The notes: generated from the letters alone by a model not told the origin. 64,000 nt of DNA from Sulfitobacter sp. M05 (GCF_029285175.1 NZ_JABEDH010000001.1:868001-932000), one strand, 5' to 3'; positions 1-9,108 are shown, counted from the stretch's first letter. Numbers and translations are program-made.

Positions 1-715
1 AATCGACACCGCCGGACAAGCCGCAGATCACCTTTTCATCCCCCACCTGCGCGCGAATCGCGGCAATCGCTTCTTCGCGGTAGGCGCTCATCGTCCAGTC
101 GCCCTTGAAACCGGCAAGACGCACGAAGTTTTCGTAGAGTTTCGCGCCATTGGGGGTGTGATGTACCTCGGGGTGGAATTGTACCGCATAGAAGTTGCGA
201 TCAGTATCTGCGGTGATGGCAAAAGGCGCATTGGGCGAGGTGCCGAAGACCTTGAAACCGGGGGCAATTTTGCTGACGTGATCGCCGTGGCTCATCCAGA
301 CCTGTTCTTTGTCTGTAGCAAACCAGCCCTTCAAAAGAGCCAGCTTTTCGGCCTCGGGGGTGACAAAGGCCCGGCCAAATTCGGCGGTGTTATGGCCGCG
401 CTCGACCTTGCCGCCCAGCATTTCCATCATCACCTGTTGGCCGTAGCAAATCCCGAGAACCGGTACGTTGAGATTGAACACAGAGGCAGGCGGGCGCGGA
501 GAACCTTCAGCAAAAACCGACGCAGGGCCACCTGACAGAATAACCGCTTTCGGATTGAAGGCGCTCAGAAAGGCGTCATCCACCGAATTGAAGGGGTGGA
601 TTTCGCAAAACACATTAAGCTCGCGCAAGCGGCGGGCGATGAGTTGAGTCACCTGGCTGCCAAAATCAATGATCAGCAGGCGGTCGTGGTCGGTGGGGGC
701 GATAATTTTGCTCAT
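1..715 (-). CDS. guaA: GMP synthase (glutamine-hydrolysing), 5' part
   Basis: Converts XMP to GMP using glutamine amide nitrogen and ATP, the last step of guanine nucleotide synthesis. The first 238 codons are present; the gene runs off the left edge. The class I glutamine amidotransferase domain is clear: the nucleophile is Cys90 in VLGICYGQQ and the His-Glu pair is in QFHPEVHH. The sequence ends just inside the ATP-pyrophosphatase domain, whose P-loop ICGLSGGVD is the last readable motif. Start is ATG ([10 protein letters not shown]). It diverges from the MttB gene across a 198-bp spacer. Family assignment is certain; only the C-terminal half is unseen. Confidence 0.97.
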   Translation of the reverse strand, partial: MSKIIAPTDHDRLLIIDFGSQVTQLIARRLRELNVFCEIHPFNSVDDAFLSAFNPKAVILSGGPASVFAEGSPRPPASVFNLNVPVLGICYGQQVMMEMLGGKVERGHNTAEFGRAFVTPEAEKLALLKGWFATDKEQVWMSHGDHVSKIAPGFKVFGTSPNAPFAITADTDRNFYAVQFHPEVHHTPNGAKLYENFVRLAGFKGDWTMSAYREEAIAAIRAQVGDEKVICGLSGGVD

Positions 716-760
716 AGCGCTTGAGTATTGGGGCTTGGCGCGGGTGGCAAGTCCCCGAAT

Positions 761-774
761 GGGGGCCAGCCCCC
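761..774. repeat. GC-rich extragenic palindrome
   Basis: GGGGGC-CA-GCCCCC inverted repeat in the guaA/mttB spacer, followed by AAACCCCCGCAGG. A similar element, also next to ATGGGGGC when read on the other strand, lies at 39355-39369. It is visible directly; calling the two a repeat family is inference. Confidence 0.5.
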
Positions 775-913
775 AAACCCCCGCAGGATTTAGGGCCAAA
801 AAGAGAAGCGAAGGGGGCAATGTCGCTTTTCACCCCCATAAGACGGTATCTGCGGAAGGCGGTATGTGTGAATAGGGTAGCAGATAGAAAAATCTGGACG
901 AGAAGGTGAGCAA

Positions 914-2458
914 ATGGCGGAATCAGCACGACGTGGACGTGGACGTGGGGGCGGCGGTGCCGCGCGGCGGGCAGAACGCAGCGCGGTTTCCTTTGAAACG
1001 GCCAAATTTATCGAGCGGAATATTCCGAATTTCGAGGTCCTGACCGAAGAAGCCTTGCAGGTTATCGAAACCAATGCCGAGACTGTGCTGGAAGAAGTCG
1101 GAGTGAATTTCCTTGATAATCCGGCGGCGATCCAACGTTGGCGCGATGCCGGTGCGGATATCGACGGCGAGCGGGTGCGCATTCCGCGCGGATTGGCACG
1201 CAAGCTCTGTGCCACGGCACCCTCGCAATACACCCAACATGCACGCAACCCCGAACGATCGGTTGTGGTGGGCGGCAACAACCTTGTGTTGGCCCCGGTT
1301 TACGGTCCCCCCTTTGTGCGCGACGCGGCGGGTGGGCGGCGTTACGCAACGATGGCCGATTTCAACAAATTCGTGAAGCTGGGCTATATGTCCAAATGGC
1401 TGCACCACTCCGGCGGGACCGTTTGTGAACCGACCGACGTGCCGGTGAACAAGCGACATCTGGACATGTTGCACGCGCATATGACGCTGAGCGACAAGCC
1501 GTTTATGGGGTCCGTAACAGAACCCAGCCGCGCACAAGATTCAGTAGATATGTGCAACATCCTCTTTGGTGAGGAATTTGTGCAGCAAAACACGGTGATG
1601 ACCTCGCTGATCAACATCAACTCGCCGATGACATTCGATGATGTGATGATGGGGGCACTTGAGGTATATGCGCAGAACAATCAGGCCTGTATCATCTCGC
1701 CGTTTATCGTTGGCGGTGCGATGGCACCTGTGTCCGTTGCGGGGACGCTGACGCAGGTCCTGGCGGAGACGCTGGCCGGGATCGCCTATTCCCAACTGAT
1801 CAAACCGGGCGCACCGGTGATCATGGGGGCCTTTGTCACCTCGATCGACATGAACTCTGGTGCGCCGACATTCGGCACCCCGGAAGCGGCACATATCACC
1901 TACGGTGCTGGTCAACTGGCGCGCCGTCTGGGCTTGCCTTACCGTTCGGCCGGGTCGTTCTGCGGATCAAAGCTGCCTGATGCGCAGGCAGCCTATGAAA
2001 CTGCGAACAGTCTGAACATGGGGCTGTTGGCCGGTGTGAACTTTATGCTGCATTCCTGTGGCTGGCTGGAAGGCGGGCTGGTCAGCTCGTTTGAAAAGTT
2101 CGTCATGGATGCTGACCAGCTGGGCACTTTGCATCATCTGGCACGTGGCGTCGAAATCGACGAGAACGCACAGGCAATGGATGCGATCCGCGAAGTTGGA
2201 CCGGGCGGTCATTATCTGGGCTGTGACCATACGCAGAAGAACTTTAAGACGGCCTTCTGGAAATCGGACCTGCTGGATTACAAGCCGTTTGAAACCTGGG
2301 AAGACGAAGGCGGGCGCGACACACAGGCGCTTGCCACACTTCGGGTTGAAAAGATGTTGGCGGATTATCAAGCCCCTGCGCTTGATCCGGCAATCCGCGA
2401 AGCGCTTGATGCTTTTGTGGCCCAAAAGAAAAGCGCTGAACCTGACAGCTTTATGTAA
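914..2458 (+). CDS. Trimethylamine methyltransferase (MttB) family protein, non-pyrrolysine type
   Basis: A 514-aa protein of the MttB superfamily (PF06253), whose members move a methyl group from a quaternary or tertiary amine to a corrinoid protein. It has an Arg/Gly-rich N-terminal tail (residues 1-25) followed by the family's barrel region. There is no in-frame UAG; the frame ends in TAA after a full-length domain, so it is not a pyrrolysine enzyme. Non-Pyl members studied elsewhere demethylate glycine betaine and similar compounds, so the substrate here is open. No corrinoid protein gene lies beside it; a methyl-THF:corrinoid methyltransferase is encoded at 36827-37906. Start is ATG after AAGGTGAG. 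The 3' end overlaps the convergent DUF6477 gene by 8 nt. Confidence 0.85.
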   Translation: MAESARRGRGRGGGGAARRAERSAVSFETAKFIERNIPNFEVLTEEALQVIETNAETVLEEVGVNFLDNPAAIQRWRDAGADIDGERVRIPRGLARKLCATAPSQYTQHARNPERSVVVGGNNLVLAPVYGPPFVRDAAGGRRYATMADFNKFVKLGYMSKWLHHSGGTVCEPTDVPVNKRHLDMLHAHMTLSDKPFMGSVTEPSRAQDSVDMCNILFGEEFVQQNTVMTSLININSPMTFDDVMMGALEVYAQNNQACIISPFIVGGAMAPVSVAGTLTQVLAETLAGIAYSQLIKPGAPVIMGAFVTSIDMNSGAPTFGTPEAAHITYGAGQLARRLGLPYRSAGSFCGSKLPDAQAAYETANSLNMGLLAGVNFMLHSCGWLEGGLVSSFEKFVMDADQLGTLHHLARGVEIDENAQAMDAIREVGPGGHYLGCDHTQKNFKTAFWKSDLLDYKPFETWEDEGGRDTQALATLRVEKMLADYQAPALDPAIREALDAFVAQKKSAEPDSFM

Positions 2459-2780
2459 CTTCGGTTAAAGACGCAGGCCCCTGCGGTGGTGTGGGGGCTT
2501 GCAAGCGCTGCAAGACGCGCGCCTCGGCGACCATTGCGATCAAAACATCCAGATGCCGGATCAGGCTGTAGCTGCCATCGGATCCGATGCGCTGCTCTTC
2601 TAGCGTGGCCTCAATATCCATCAGTTTCAGCAACACCGCGCCATGTCGGGGCAGGGTACCATAGCCCAGTAGCCGCGGCAGATGGGCGGAACGCCGATAC
2701 TCCTCTGCGCCAATCCGTGCAGCCCGCATCATCAGGCGAGGACGGTGCAGCGTGTTGAGCATGGTAAGTACATCTTGCAT
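2451..2780 (-). CDS. DUF6477 family protein
   Basis: A 109-aa soluble protein starting MQDVLTMLNTL, rich in Arg and Leu and probably all helical. I recognise it as the small family annotated DUF6477 in Rhodobacterales; no function is known to me. The ATG at 2780 is preceded by AAGGAG at good spacing, so I prefer it to the longer frame reaching 2840. It is divergent from the DUF6456 gene, and the two families commonly sit together in this order. That neighbourhood supports a shared but unknown role. Confidence 0.75.
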   Translation of the reverse strand: MQDVLTMLNTLHRPRLMMRAARIGAEEYRRSAHLPRLLGYGTLPRHGAVLLKLMDIEATLEEQRIGSDGSYSLIRHLDVLIAMVAEARVLQRLQAPTPPQGPASLTEVT

Positions 2781-3038
2781 GGCAGAACTCCTTGAGCAGT
2801 GAAGCAAAGCGGTGGTGCCGCTTTTCGTTCGGGCCATCATTACACAACCTAAAGGCGTGTTGCGTGGCGGGTATCGTCTGCGTTCGGGGCTTTCACAACT
2901 GTTTATGATTTAGCGACAATGCTCTTCAAACCGCAGGATTTTTACCAATCGGTAATCAATGCAACCTGGGGGTACGCAGTTGTACCGTGGGATAACCTAT
3001 GGATAACTTGGAGAAAACAGGTGGGGAGTGGCGTAACG

Positions 3039-4181
3039 ATGGACCAGTTTGGACAACCGGACAAGGCAGCGGGACGGCCCGAAAACCTGCCCGCATGGGT
3101 GCCCATGAGGGCGTTGCGCTACATCGCCCATACCGAGAACGGGGAACCAATACGTGTACTGGCGCGGGCTGCGGGATGCCATGCTTCAACTGTTTTACGG
3201 CAAATTCGGAAGGTCGAAATGCGCCGCGATGACCCGCTTGTCGATGCTGCCCTGCGCAAACTGGGGGCGGCTGTCCCGCCACTGAACCGACCACCAGCAC
3301 TGCAAAACAAGAAGGGAACCGCCGATATGAAAACTGTTTCTGATCAGCCCATGCCAGATGATGCAACGCTGGCGCGTGAATCCATGCGGGTGCTGCGCAG
3401 ACTTTGCGAGACCGGTGCTGTTCTGGCTGTGGCCGCAGATCTGGACAAAGCGGTGGTCGTACGGGACGGACCGCAGGGGATCAGCACGCGCACGGCAGTC
3501 GTTGCCAATTCCGTGGCGCAAGCGATGGCATTGAAAGACTGGATCGCGCCGGCCAATTCCGGGCGCATCATCCGATATCACATTACCACGGGCGGGCGGA
3601 ACGCTTTGGGTGCGTTTCTGCAACAGTTTGGCATGACAAACGCGTCCGCTTCAGGCATGGCCGAGGCCGCGACACCGTTTCATTTCGACGATGAGACCAC
3701 CCGCGAAACCGGCACCGAGAATGGCCCCCGGCGGCCAAGGATACCGGTCGGGGAAAGCCCGTTAAGCGCGCTGGCGCGGCGACGCAACAAGGACGGCAAG
3801 CCCTTTTTGTCCGAACCACTGGTGCATGCGGGCGAAAGGCTGCGGGAAGATTTTGAACTGGCCCAGATGGACAGCACCACCGTACAAAACTGGGATCAGT
3901 TTTTGACGGCTGGTGTGTGCCCCGGTACCCCGCTGGGTTCTGGTGCGGGGAGTGGCGCATCGCAGGCCCGCGCCCGTGTCACCGCAGCGTTGGATGATTT
4001 GGGGGCGGGGCTGGCGGATGTTGCGCTGCGTTGCTGTTGCTATCTTGAAGGTCTGGAAGCCGCTGAAAAACGGCTGGGGTGGTCGGCGCGCTCGGGCAAG
4101 GTGGTGCTGCGGATCGCCTTGATGCGATTAAAACGGCACTATGATAGGACTGTCGGGCCGGGGGGACCAATGATCGGCTGA
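3039..4181 (+). CDS. DUF6456 domain protein with N-terminal helix-turn-helix
   Basis: A 380-aa probable DNA-binding protein. Residues about 36-58 (PIRVLARAAGCHASTVLRQI) look like a helix-turn-helix. The middle is variable, and residues about 260-375 form the conserved DUF6456 region, with RRNKDGKPFLSEPLVHAGERL cut here into its key parts RRNK, HAGERLREDFE and LGWSARSGKVVLRIAL. I chose the ATG at 3039, which has GTGGGGAG upstream and gives the usual family N-terminus; an in-frame upstream ATG at 2919 adds 40 unlikely residues. It is divergent from the DUF6477 gene. The role is unknown; transcriptional or replication control would be a guess. Confidence 0.75.
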   Translation: MDQFGQPDKAAGRPENLPAWVPMRALRYIAHTENGEPIRVLARAAGCHASTVLRQIRKVEMRRDDPLVDAALRKLGAAVPPLNRPPALQNKKGTADMKTVSDQPMPDDATLARESMRVLRRLCETGAVLAVAADLDKAVVVRDGPQGISTRTAVVANSVAQAMALKDWIAPANSGRIIRYHITTGGRNALGAFLQQFGMTNASASGMAEAATPFHFDDETTRETGTENGPRRPRIPVGESPLSALARRRNKDGKPFLSEPLVHAGERLREDFELAQMDSTTVQNWDQFLTAGVCPGTPLGSGAGSGASQARARVTAALDDLGAGLADVALRCCCYLEGLEAAEKRLGWSARSGKVVLRIALMRLKRHYDRTVGPGGPMIG

Positions 4182-4286
4182 ACAAAGGCTGCTGGCGTTA
4201 CCGGATGCAGAGCTGGAATGCGCGCGGCTGGGCTTTCGCTGACGGTTGAATATGTTAGACATGGGGCAATCAAACGGAGCCCCGCC

Positions 4287-5240
4287 ATGCGTGATCTGAA
4301 AATTCCCGAACAACGCCACCCAGAAAAAGCCCGCAAGCCAGATAATGCTCAACCGAAAAAACCCAATTGGATCAGGGTGAAAGCCCCTGGTGGCAAAGGC
4401 TATGCTGACACGGCCAAGATCATGCGGGACAATAATCTGGTGACGGTCTGCGAAGAAGCAGGATGCCCGAACGTCGGTGAATGCTGGTCACAGGGCCATG
4501 CGACCATGATGATCATGGGCGAAGTCTGTACCCGTGCCTGTTCGTTTTGCAATATTGCCACCGGTAAACCGCCCGAAGACCTTGATGTTTTCGAGCCGGG
4601 CCGGGTGGCGGATGCGGTGTCAAAGCTTGGATTGAACCACGTGGTGATCACCAGCGTGGACCGTGACGACATCGAGGACGGTGGTGCCGAGCATTTTGCT
4701 CAGACCATTCGCGCCGTGCGGCACCGCAGCCCGGGCACCACGATCGAAATCCTGACACCCGACTTTATCAGATGTGGCCCGGAAGCCCTTGAAAAAGTGG
4801 TCGAGGCGCGCCCGGATGTCTTTAATCACAACCTTGAAACCGTGCCCGGCCTTTATCCCGAAGTCCGGCCCGGTGCGCGGTACTTCCATTCTCTGCGTCT
4901 GTTGCAGCGGGTCAAAGAGCTTGATCCGTCGATGTTCACCAAGTCGGGAATCATGGTGGGTTTGGGCGAAGATCGTCAATCTGTCATTCAGGTGATGGAA
5001 GACATGCGCGCCGCCGATATCGATTTTCTGACCATCGGCCAATATCTGCAACCAACACCGAAGCACCACCGTGTGGACCGGTTTGTGCATCCCGATGAAT
5101 TCGCCTCTTATGAGAAATCCGCTTATGGCAAGGGGTTCCTGATGGTATCTGCCACGCCGTTGACCCGGTCGTCCTATCACGCAGGCGATGACTTTGCGCA
5201 GCTGCGCGCAGCACGGAACAAAAAGCTGGGGATCGCCTGA
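4287..5240 (+). CDS. lipA: Lipoyl synthase
   Basis: Radical-SAM enzyme that inserts two sulfurs into protein-bound octanoate to make lipoate. All cluster ligands are visible in this 317-aa form: auxiliary cluster Cys55, Cys60 and Cys66 ([12 protein letters not shown]), SAM cluster Cys81, Cys85 and Cys88 (CTRACSFC), and the C-terminal [10 protein letters not shown] with the conserved serine. The start at 4287 follows ACGGAG and gives the normal LipA N-terminus; the upstream in-frame ATG at 4218 is unlikely. A strong inverted repeat follows the stop codon. Identity is certain. Confidence 0.97.
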   Translation: MRDLKIPEQRHPEKARKPDNAQPKKPNWIRVKAPGGKGYADTAKIMRDNNLVTVCEEAGCPNVGECWSQGHATMMIMGEVCTRACSFCNIATGKPPEDLDVFEPGRVADAVSKLGLNHVVITSVDRDDIEDGGAEHFAQTIRAVRHRSPGTTIEILTPDFIRCGPEALEKVVEARPDVFNHNLETVPGLYPEVRPGARYFHSLRLLQRVKELDPSMFTKSGIMVGLGEDRQSVIQVMEDMRAADIDFLTIGQYLQPTPKHHRVDRFVHPDEFASYEKSAYGKGFLMVSATPLTRSSYHAGDDFAQLRAARNKKLGIA

Positions 5241-5253
5241 TAGGGAAGGCCAA

Positions 5254-5291
5254 GCGGGGCACAATTGTCAACCTCAGGTTTGGTGCCCCGC
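5254..5291. terminator. Stem-loop between convergent lipA and small membrane gene
   Basis: GCGGGGCAC (5254-5262) pairs perfectly with GTGCCCCGC (5283-5291). The 20-nt loop can itself fold as AACC-TCA-GGTT. It sits between the stop codons of two convergent genes. It lacks a long T tract, so termination in both directions is inferred from position. Confidence 0.6.
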
Positions 5292-5312
5292 AGCTTCATG
5301 CGCTGAACGGCG

Positions 5313-5486
5313 CTAAAACTTTCGCTCAATGCGCTCGGCTTTGGCCCATTCCGGCCAGTACCCCAGCGCTTCGATGCCCCAGATCATAGCGGCGACAACA
5401 ATAATTCCAAAGACCAGTTTCACCCGTTTGGCTGACGGCGGCCTGCGCGCCCATTGCGACATCCGCATCAGCCAGACCGGGTTCAT
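5313..5486 (-). CDS. Small single-span membrane protein coupled to hpt
   Basis: A 57-aa ORF beginning [12 protein letters not shown], with a basic stretch ([11 protein letters not shown]), one hydrophobic segment ([15 protein letters not shown], residues 24-38) and a charged C-terminus (KAERIERKF). Its ATG overlaps the hpt stop codon as ATGA, which points to translational coupling. The Arg/Lys cluster before the helix predicts an N-in single-pass inner-membrane protein. I recall similar short proteins in this position in relatives but cannot name a function. It is easily missed because of its size. Confidence 0.7.
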   Translation of the reverse strand: MNPVWLMRMSQWARRPPSAKRVKLVFGIIVVAAMIWGIEALGYWPEWAKAERIERKF

Positions 5487-6019
5487 GTAAAGCGAACCTT
5501 ACCGATAAAGGGCAGGTTGCGATTGCGCTGCGCAAAGTCGATGCCATAGCCGACAACAAATTCGTCGGGAATTTCGAACCCGGTCCAATCCGCCTTCATA
5601 TCGACTTCGCGCCGCGTCGGTTTGTCCAACAGGGCAATGGTTTTCAGCCGTGCAGGTTCGCGTGATTTCAACAGGTTGGTGACATGATGCAGGGTATGGC
5701 CAGTGTCGACGATGTCCTCGACCAACAGCACGTCACGGCCCTCGATCGCACCGCGCAGGTCTTTGAGAATACGCACTTCGCGGCTGCTTTCCATCCCGTC
5801 ACCGTAGCTTGACGCTTCAAGGAAATCGACTTCGATCGGCAGGTCCAGTTCGCGCACCAGATCGGCGATAAAGACAAAACTGCCGCGCAACAGCCCCACA
5901 ACAACCAGTTTATCCGTGCCATCAAACTCGTCGCGGATCTGGCGGCACAGTTCTTCTATCCGTGCGGCAATCGATTTCGCCGAGATCATTTCGTCAATCA
6001 CATAGCGACGATCAGTCAT
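5483..6019 (-). CDS. hpt: Hypoxanthine phosphoribosyltransferase
   Basis: Salvages hypoxanthine (and guanine) to nucleoside monophosphates with PRPP. The 178-aa protein has the type I PRTase signature [14 protein letters not shown] (residues 97-110) with the paired acidic residues and TGHT loop, a GLLRGSFVF motif near residues 42-50, and the conserved KPTRREV and DFVVGYG-like ([11 protein letters not shown]) C-terminal motifs. The coding frame ends in an ATGA overlap with the 57-aa membrane protein. It is divergent from the START-domain gene. Length and motifs are typical. Confidence 0.95.
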   Translation of the reverse strand: MTDRRYVIDEMISAKSIAARIEELCRQIRDEFDGTDKLVVVGLLRGSFVFIADLVRELDLPIEVDFLEASSYGDGMESSREVRILKDLRGAIEGRDVLLVEDIVDTGHTLHHVTNLLKSREPARLKTIALLDKPTRREVDMKADWTGFEIPDEFVVGYGIDFAQRNRNLPFIGKVRFT

Positions 6020-6098
6020 AGTACAGCCCTTACCTTGGCCCTTGAAATTGCCCGCATAAACGGTGAAACAGAGCTAACCCGAGCCAGCACGGAACGCA

Positions 6099-6551
6099 AT
6101 GCCAACCCATACCGAGACCAGAGAGCTGCCCTATTCGGCGCAGCAAATGTACGACCTTGTGGCGGATGTGAAATCCTACCCCGAGTTCCTGCCGTGGACC
6201 GCCGCCGCGCGGATTCGCCGTGATGAGGACAAGGGCGACCACCGTGTCATGGATGCCGATCTGGTGATCAGTTTCAAAGTGTTTCGCGAACGCTTTACCA
6301 GCCGTGTGGTGCTATGGCCCGCAGCGCGCAAGATCGACACCGAATATCTGGACGGACCGTTCAAATACATGAAATCCAACTGGGCGTTTGAAGAGACCGC
6401 AGCAGGGTGCAATGTGCATTTCCACGTGGATTTCGAATTCAAGAACGCCATTCTTCAGGGCATCATCGGTATTGTTTTCAATGAGGCGATGCAGCGAGTC
6501 GTGCGCGCCTTTGAAGCCCGCGCCAAAGCGCTTTACGGGCCGGCGGCGTGA
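6099..6551 (+). CDS. Coq10/RatA-type START domain protein
   Basis: A 150-aa polyketide-cyclase/START-like lipid-binding protein. Landmark sequences are YPEFLPW near residue 27 and the C-terminal NEAMQRVVRAFEARA helix. Homologues are annotated either as coenzyme Q-binding Coq10 or as RatA ribosome-association toxin; in alphaproteobacteria the ubiquinone chaperone role is the more likely one. The stop codon overlaps the GTG start of the MmgE/PrpD gene, so the two are probably cotranscribed, although a functional link between them is not obvious. Confidence 0.85.
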   Translation: MPTHTETRELPYSAQQMYDLVADVKSYPEFLPWTAAARIRRDEDKGDHRVMDADLVISFKVFRERFTSRVVLWPAARKIDTEYLDGPFKYMKSNWAFEETAAGCNVHFHVDFEFKNAILQGIIGIVFNEAMQRVVRAFEARAKALYGPAA

Positions 6552-7825
6552 CAGGCCTTACCGATCAACTGATTGAATTTATGGGTACTTCGGTGCCAGA
6601 AGATGCAGCCGCGATGATGCGCCTGTCGTTGTTTGACTGGGCGGCCTGCGGGATTGCCGGGGCCGATGAGACAGAGTTTGACGCTTTTGTCGGGGCACAG
6701 CTGGCCCTGCATCAAGGGGGGCATAAGGTCTTTGGCGGTGGCAGTACATCGGCCCCGACAGCGGCGCTGGTGAATGGCACGATAAGCCATGCGCTGGATT
6801 ACGATGACACTCATTTTGCCCATATCGGCCACCCGTCAGTCGCGGTTCTTCCTGCGGTTCTGGCCCTTGGCGAACAGGTCTCCTGTGATCTCGACGCCCT
6901 GACACATGCCGCAACGATTGGCGTGGAAGCCTCTATTGCCGTCGGTCTGTGGCTGGGGCGGGATCACTATCAGGTCGGCTACCACCAAACTGCAACGGCG
7001 GGTGCGTTTGGCGCAACTGTGGCGGCGAGTCGATTGCTTGGACTTGACGTAATGCAAACCCGTCACGCCCTTGGCCTTTGTGCCAGCATGGCATCCGGCA
7101 TCAAGGCGCAATTCGGGACTATGGCGAAACCGCTGAACGCAGGTCTGGCGGCGCGCACAGGTGTCGAGGCCACAGTCTGGGCACAGGCCGGCATGACGGC
7201 GGCGCAGGACGGGCTGGCCGGCCCCTTGGGATTTGGCGCAACCCATCACGGGCAGGGGGGGAACGTCGATCTGCCCATCGACGACTGGCGCATCAACAGC
7301 ATTAGCCACAAGTTTCACGCCTGTTGTCACGGTCTTCATGCCATGCTGGAAGCGCTGCGCGACACGGCGGCGCAACCGGATCAGATCAAGGCGGTTCACA
7401 TCCGCACCCATCCGCGATGGATGTCGGTCTGTAACATCCAGACGCCCAACACCGGACTGGCGGCCAAGTTTAGCTATGGCCAGACGGCAGCAATGGCCCT
7501 GTTGGGCCATGACACGGGTGCCATCGGGAATTTCACGGATGCCATGGCGCAGGACGCGGATGTCCTTGCCTTGCGAAACCGCATTAACGTCAGTGAGGAT
7601 GCGCGGCTTAGCGAAACGCAGAGTGAGCTGTTGATCACCCTGTCCGATGGCAGCACCGAGAGTCTGCGCCATGATCTGATGTCGCCGATGTCACTGGAAA
7701 CCCGGGCGCAAAAGCTGCGGGGCAAGGCGGCAGCTTTGCTTGGCGAGGGGCGGGCAGCCCCCCTCTGGAGCGCCACACAGGGGCATTCCCTGCGTGTCTT
7801 TCTTGATCAGCTGGTGATGTCGTAG
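6548..7825 (+). CDS. MmgE/PrpD family protein
   Basis: A 425-aa member of the MmgE/PrpD family, which includes 2-methylcitrate dehydratase, cis-aconitate decarboxylase and iminodisuccinate epimerase. The family signature HALDYDDTHF is at residues 81-90, and KFHACCHGLHAMLE carries the conserved His/Cys region. The start is GTG, overlapping the upstream stop codon (GTGA). No prpB or prpC lies nearby, so methylcitrate metabolism is not supported by context; the substrate is unknown. The 3' end overlaps the convergent amt gene by 19 nt. Confidence 0.85.
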   Translation: MTGLTDQLIEFMGTSVPEDAAAMMRLSLFDWAACGIAGADETEFDAFVGAQLALHQGGHKVFGGGSTSAPTAALVNGTISHALDYDDTHFAHIGHPSVAVLPAVLALGEQVSCDLDALTHAATIGVEASIAVGLWLGRDHYQVGYHQTATAGAFGATVAASRLLGLDVMQTRHALGLCASMASGIKAQFGTMAKPLNAGLAARTGVEATVWAQAGMTAAQDGLAGPLGFGATHHGQGGNVDLPIDDWRINSISHKFHACCHGLHAMLEALRDTAAQPDQIKAVHIRTHPRWMSVCNIQTPNTGLAAKFSYGQTAAMALLGHDTGAIGNFTDAMAQDADVLALRNRINVSEDARLSETQSELLITLSDGSTESLRHDLMSPMSLETRAQKLRGKAAALLGEGRAAPLWSATQGHSLRVFLDQLVMS

Positions 7826-8988
7826 GCGCGTTCGCCATGCACCGAAAGGTCCAGCCCGTTCACTTCGGTTTCAAGGTCAACCCGCATTGGCAAAATCGCA
7901 CGGCAGACCAGCACCAGAACAACGGTCACCACGACGGTATAGACACCCACAATCGCCAATGATCCCAATTGCGCGGTCCACGACCCCGCACCGAGGGCCG
8001 CAATCATGATGGTGCCGAAAATGCCGCCCACACCATGCACCGCAAAGACATCAAGCGTGTCGTCAACCTTGAGCCTGTTGCGCATCAAAACCACTGCTTC
8101 CTGACACAGAATGCCGGCAACCGCACCGATTAAAAGCGCCGCCCATGGGCCGACGAAACCAGAGGCAGGGGTGATCGAGGCAAGCCCGGCAATTGTCCCG
8201 GTGACAATCCCGACAAGCGAGGATTTCCCGAATTTGATCCGTTCCCACAGGGCCCATGTCAGCGATGCGGTTGCGGCAGAAATATGGGTCACCGTGATTG
8301 CCATCGCGGCACCACCGTCCGCGGCCAGCTGCGACCCGCCGTTAAAGCCAAACCAACCAACCCACAAAAGCGCAGCACCGATCATGACCAAACCGGGGTT
8401 ATGGGGTGGGGTGGTCTGATGTTTGCGTGCGCCCAGCATCACGGCCAGCACAATCGCCGCCAGCCCCGCGGTTTCATGCACCACGATGCCGCCGGCGAAA
8501 TCCTTGACGCCTGTGTCGCCAAATATCCCGCCATCCGCCAACATGCCGCCGCCCCAGATCCAATGCACCACTGGCGCATAACACATGAGCATCCAAAGCC
8601 CTGAAAACAGAACGATAAACCCGAAGCTGATCCGCTCGACATAGGCCCCAACGATCAAGGCCGGTGTGATGATGGCAAAGGTCATCTGAAAGGCAAAGAA
8701 CAGGATTTCAGGCAGGGTGCCAGTCAGGCTATCGGCGGTCACGCCGGTCAGCCCGATCTTGGCCAGGCCGCCCCAAATACCGCTGGTGCCCGGACCGAAG
8801 GCAATCGAATACCCGGCGAGAAACCACAATACCGACATCAAGCAAGCGATGGCATAGCAGTGCATAAACACGCTGAGAACGTTGCGCGACCGCACCAGCC
8901 CGCCATAAAACAGGGCCAGTCCCGGCAAGGTCATCAGCAAAACCAGCGCTGTAGCGGTCATTATCCATGCTGTATCGGCAGGGTTCAT
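7807..8988 (-). CDS. amt: Ammonium transporter
   Basis: An inner-membrane Amt/Mep/Rh channel of 393 aa with about eleven transmembrane helices. The pore histidine pair is visible: His142 in APVVHWIWGGG and the later His in FAVHGVGGIFGT. The N-terminus is periplasmic (ALFYGGLVR follows helix 1). GGAG seven bases before the ATG at 8988 decides the start over the in-frame ATG at 9000. No glnK/glnB is adjacent, unlike the usual glnK-amt pair. The leader holds two near-identical direct repeats, so a specific regulator is likely. The ntr genes 2 kb away are candidate controllers. Confidence 0.95.
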   Translation of the reverse strand: MNPADTAWIMTATALVLLMTLPGLALFYGGLVRSRNVLSVFMHCYAIACLMSVLWFLAGYSIAFGPGTSGIWGGLAKIGLTGVTADSLTGTLPEILFFAFQMTFAIITPALIVGAYVERISFGFIVLFSGLWMLMCYAPVVHWIWGGGMLADGGIFGDTGVKDFAGGIVVHETAGLAAIVLAVMLGARKHQTTPPHNPGLVMIGAALLWVGWFGFNGGSQLAADGGAAMAITVTHISAATASLTWALWERIKFGKSSLVGIVTGTIAGLASITPASGFVGPWAALLIGAVAGILCQEAVVLMRNRLKVDDTLDVFAVHGVGGIFGTIMIAALGAGSWTAQLGSLAIVGVYTVVVTVVLVLVCRAILPMRVDLETEVNGLDLSVHGERAYDITS

Positions 8989-9043
8989 TGGGGGCTCCAT
9001 TCAGATCAAAAGATTGGTGCCGGTTTGATTGCCTAATGTTCGG

Positions 9044-9060
9044 GCAGGCAAAAGGCCTGC
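9044..9060 (-). other. Short hairpin in amt leader
   Basis: GCAGGC-AAAAG-GCCTGC, a 6-bp perfect stem in the 5' region of amt. It has no T tract, so it is not a good terminator of cinA. It could be a protein site or leader structure. Confidence 0.35.
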
Positions 9061-9070
9061 AAGCAGATAA

Positions 9071-9108
9071 GAATTAGGCGTTTTTGAAAGAGTCTAGAAT
9101 TTAGGCGT
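9071..9108. promoter_or_regulatory. Direct repeats upstream of amt
   Basis: GAATTAGGCGT (9071-9081) and GAATTTAGGCGT (9097-9108) lie 26 bp apart in the cinA-amt spacer, in the AT-rich part where the amt promoter should be. The spacing suggests two sites on the same face of the helix. The identical 12-mer recurs at 54811-54822 upstream of olsB. The binding protein is unknown. Confidence 0.4.

Noticed and set aside
9044-9060. Hairpin as cinA terminator
   Set aside because: No T tract follows on the minus strand and it lies about 70 bp after the stop codon.
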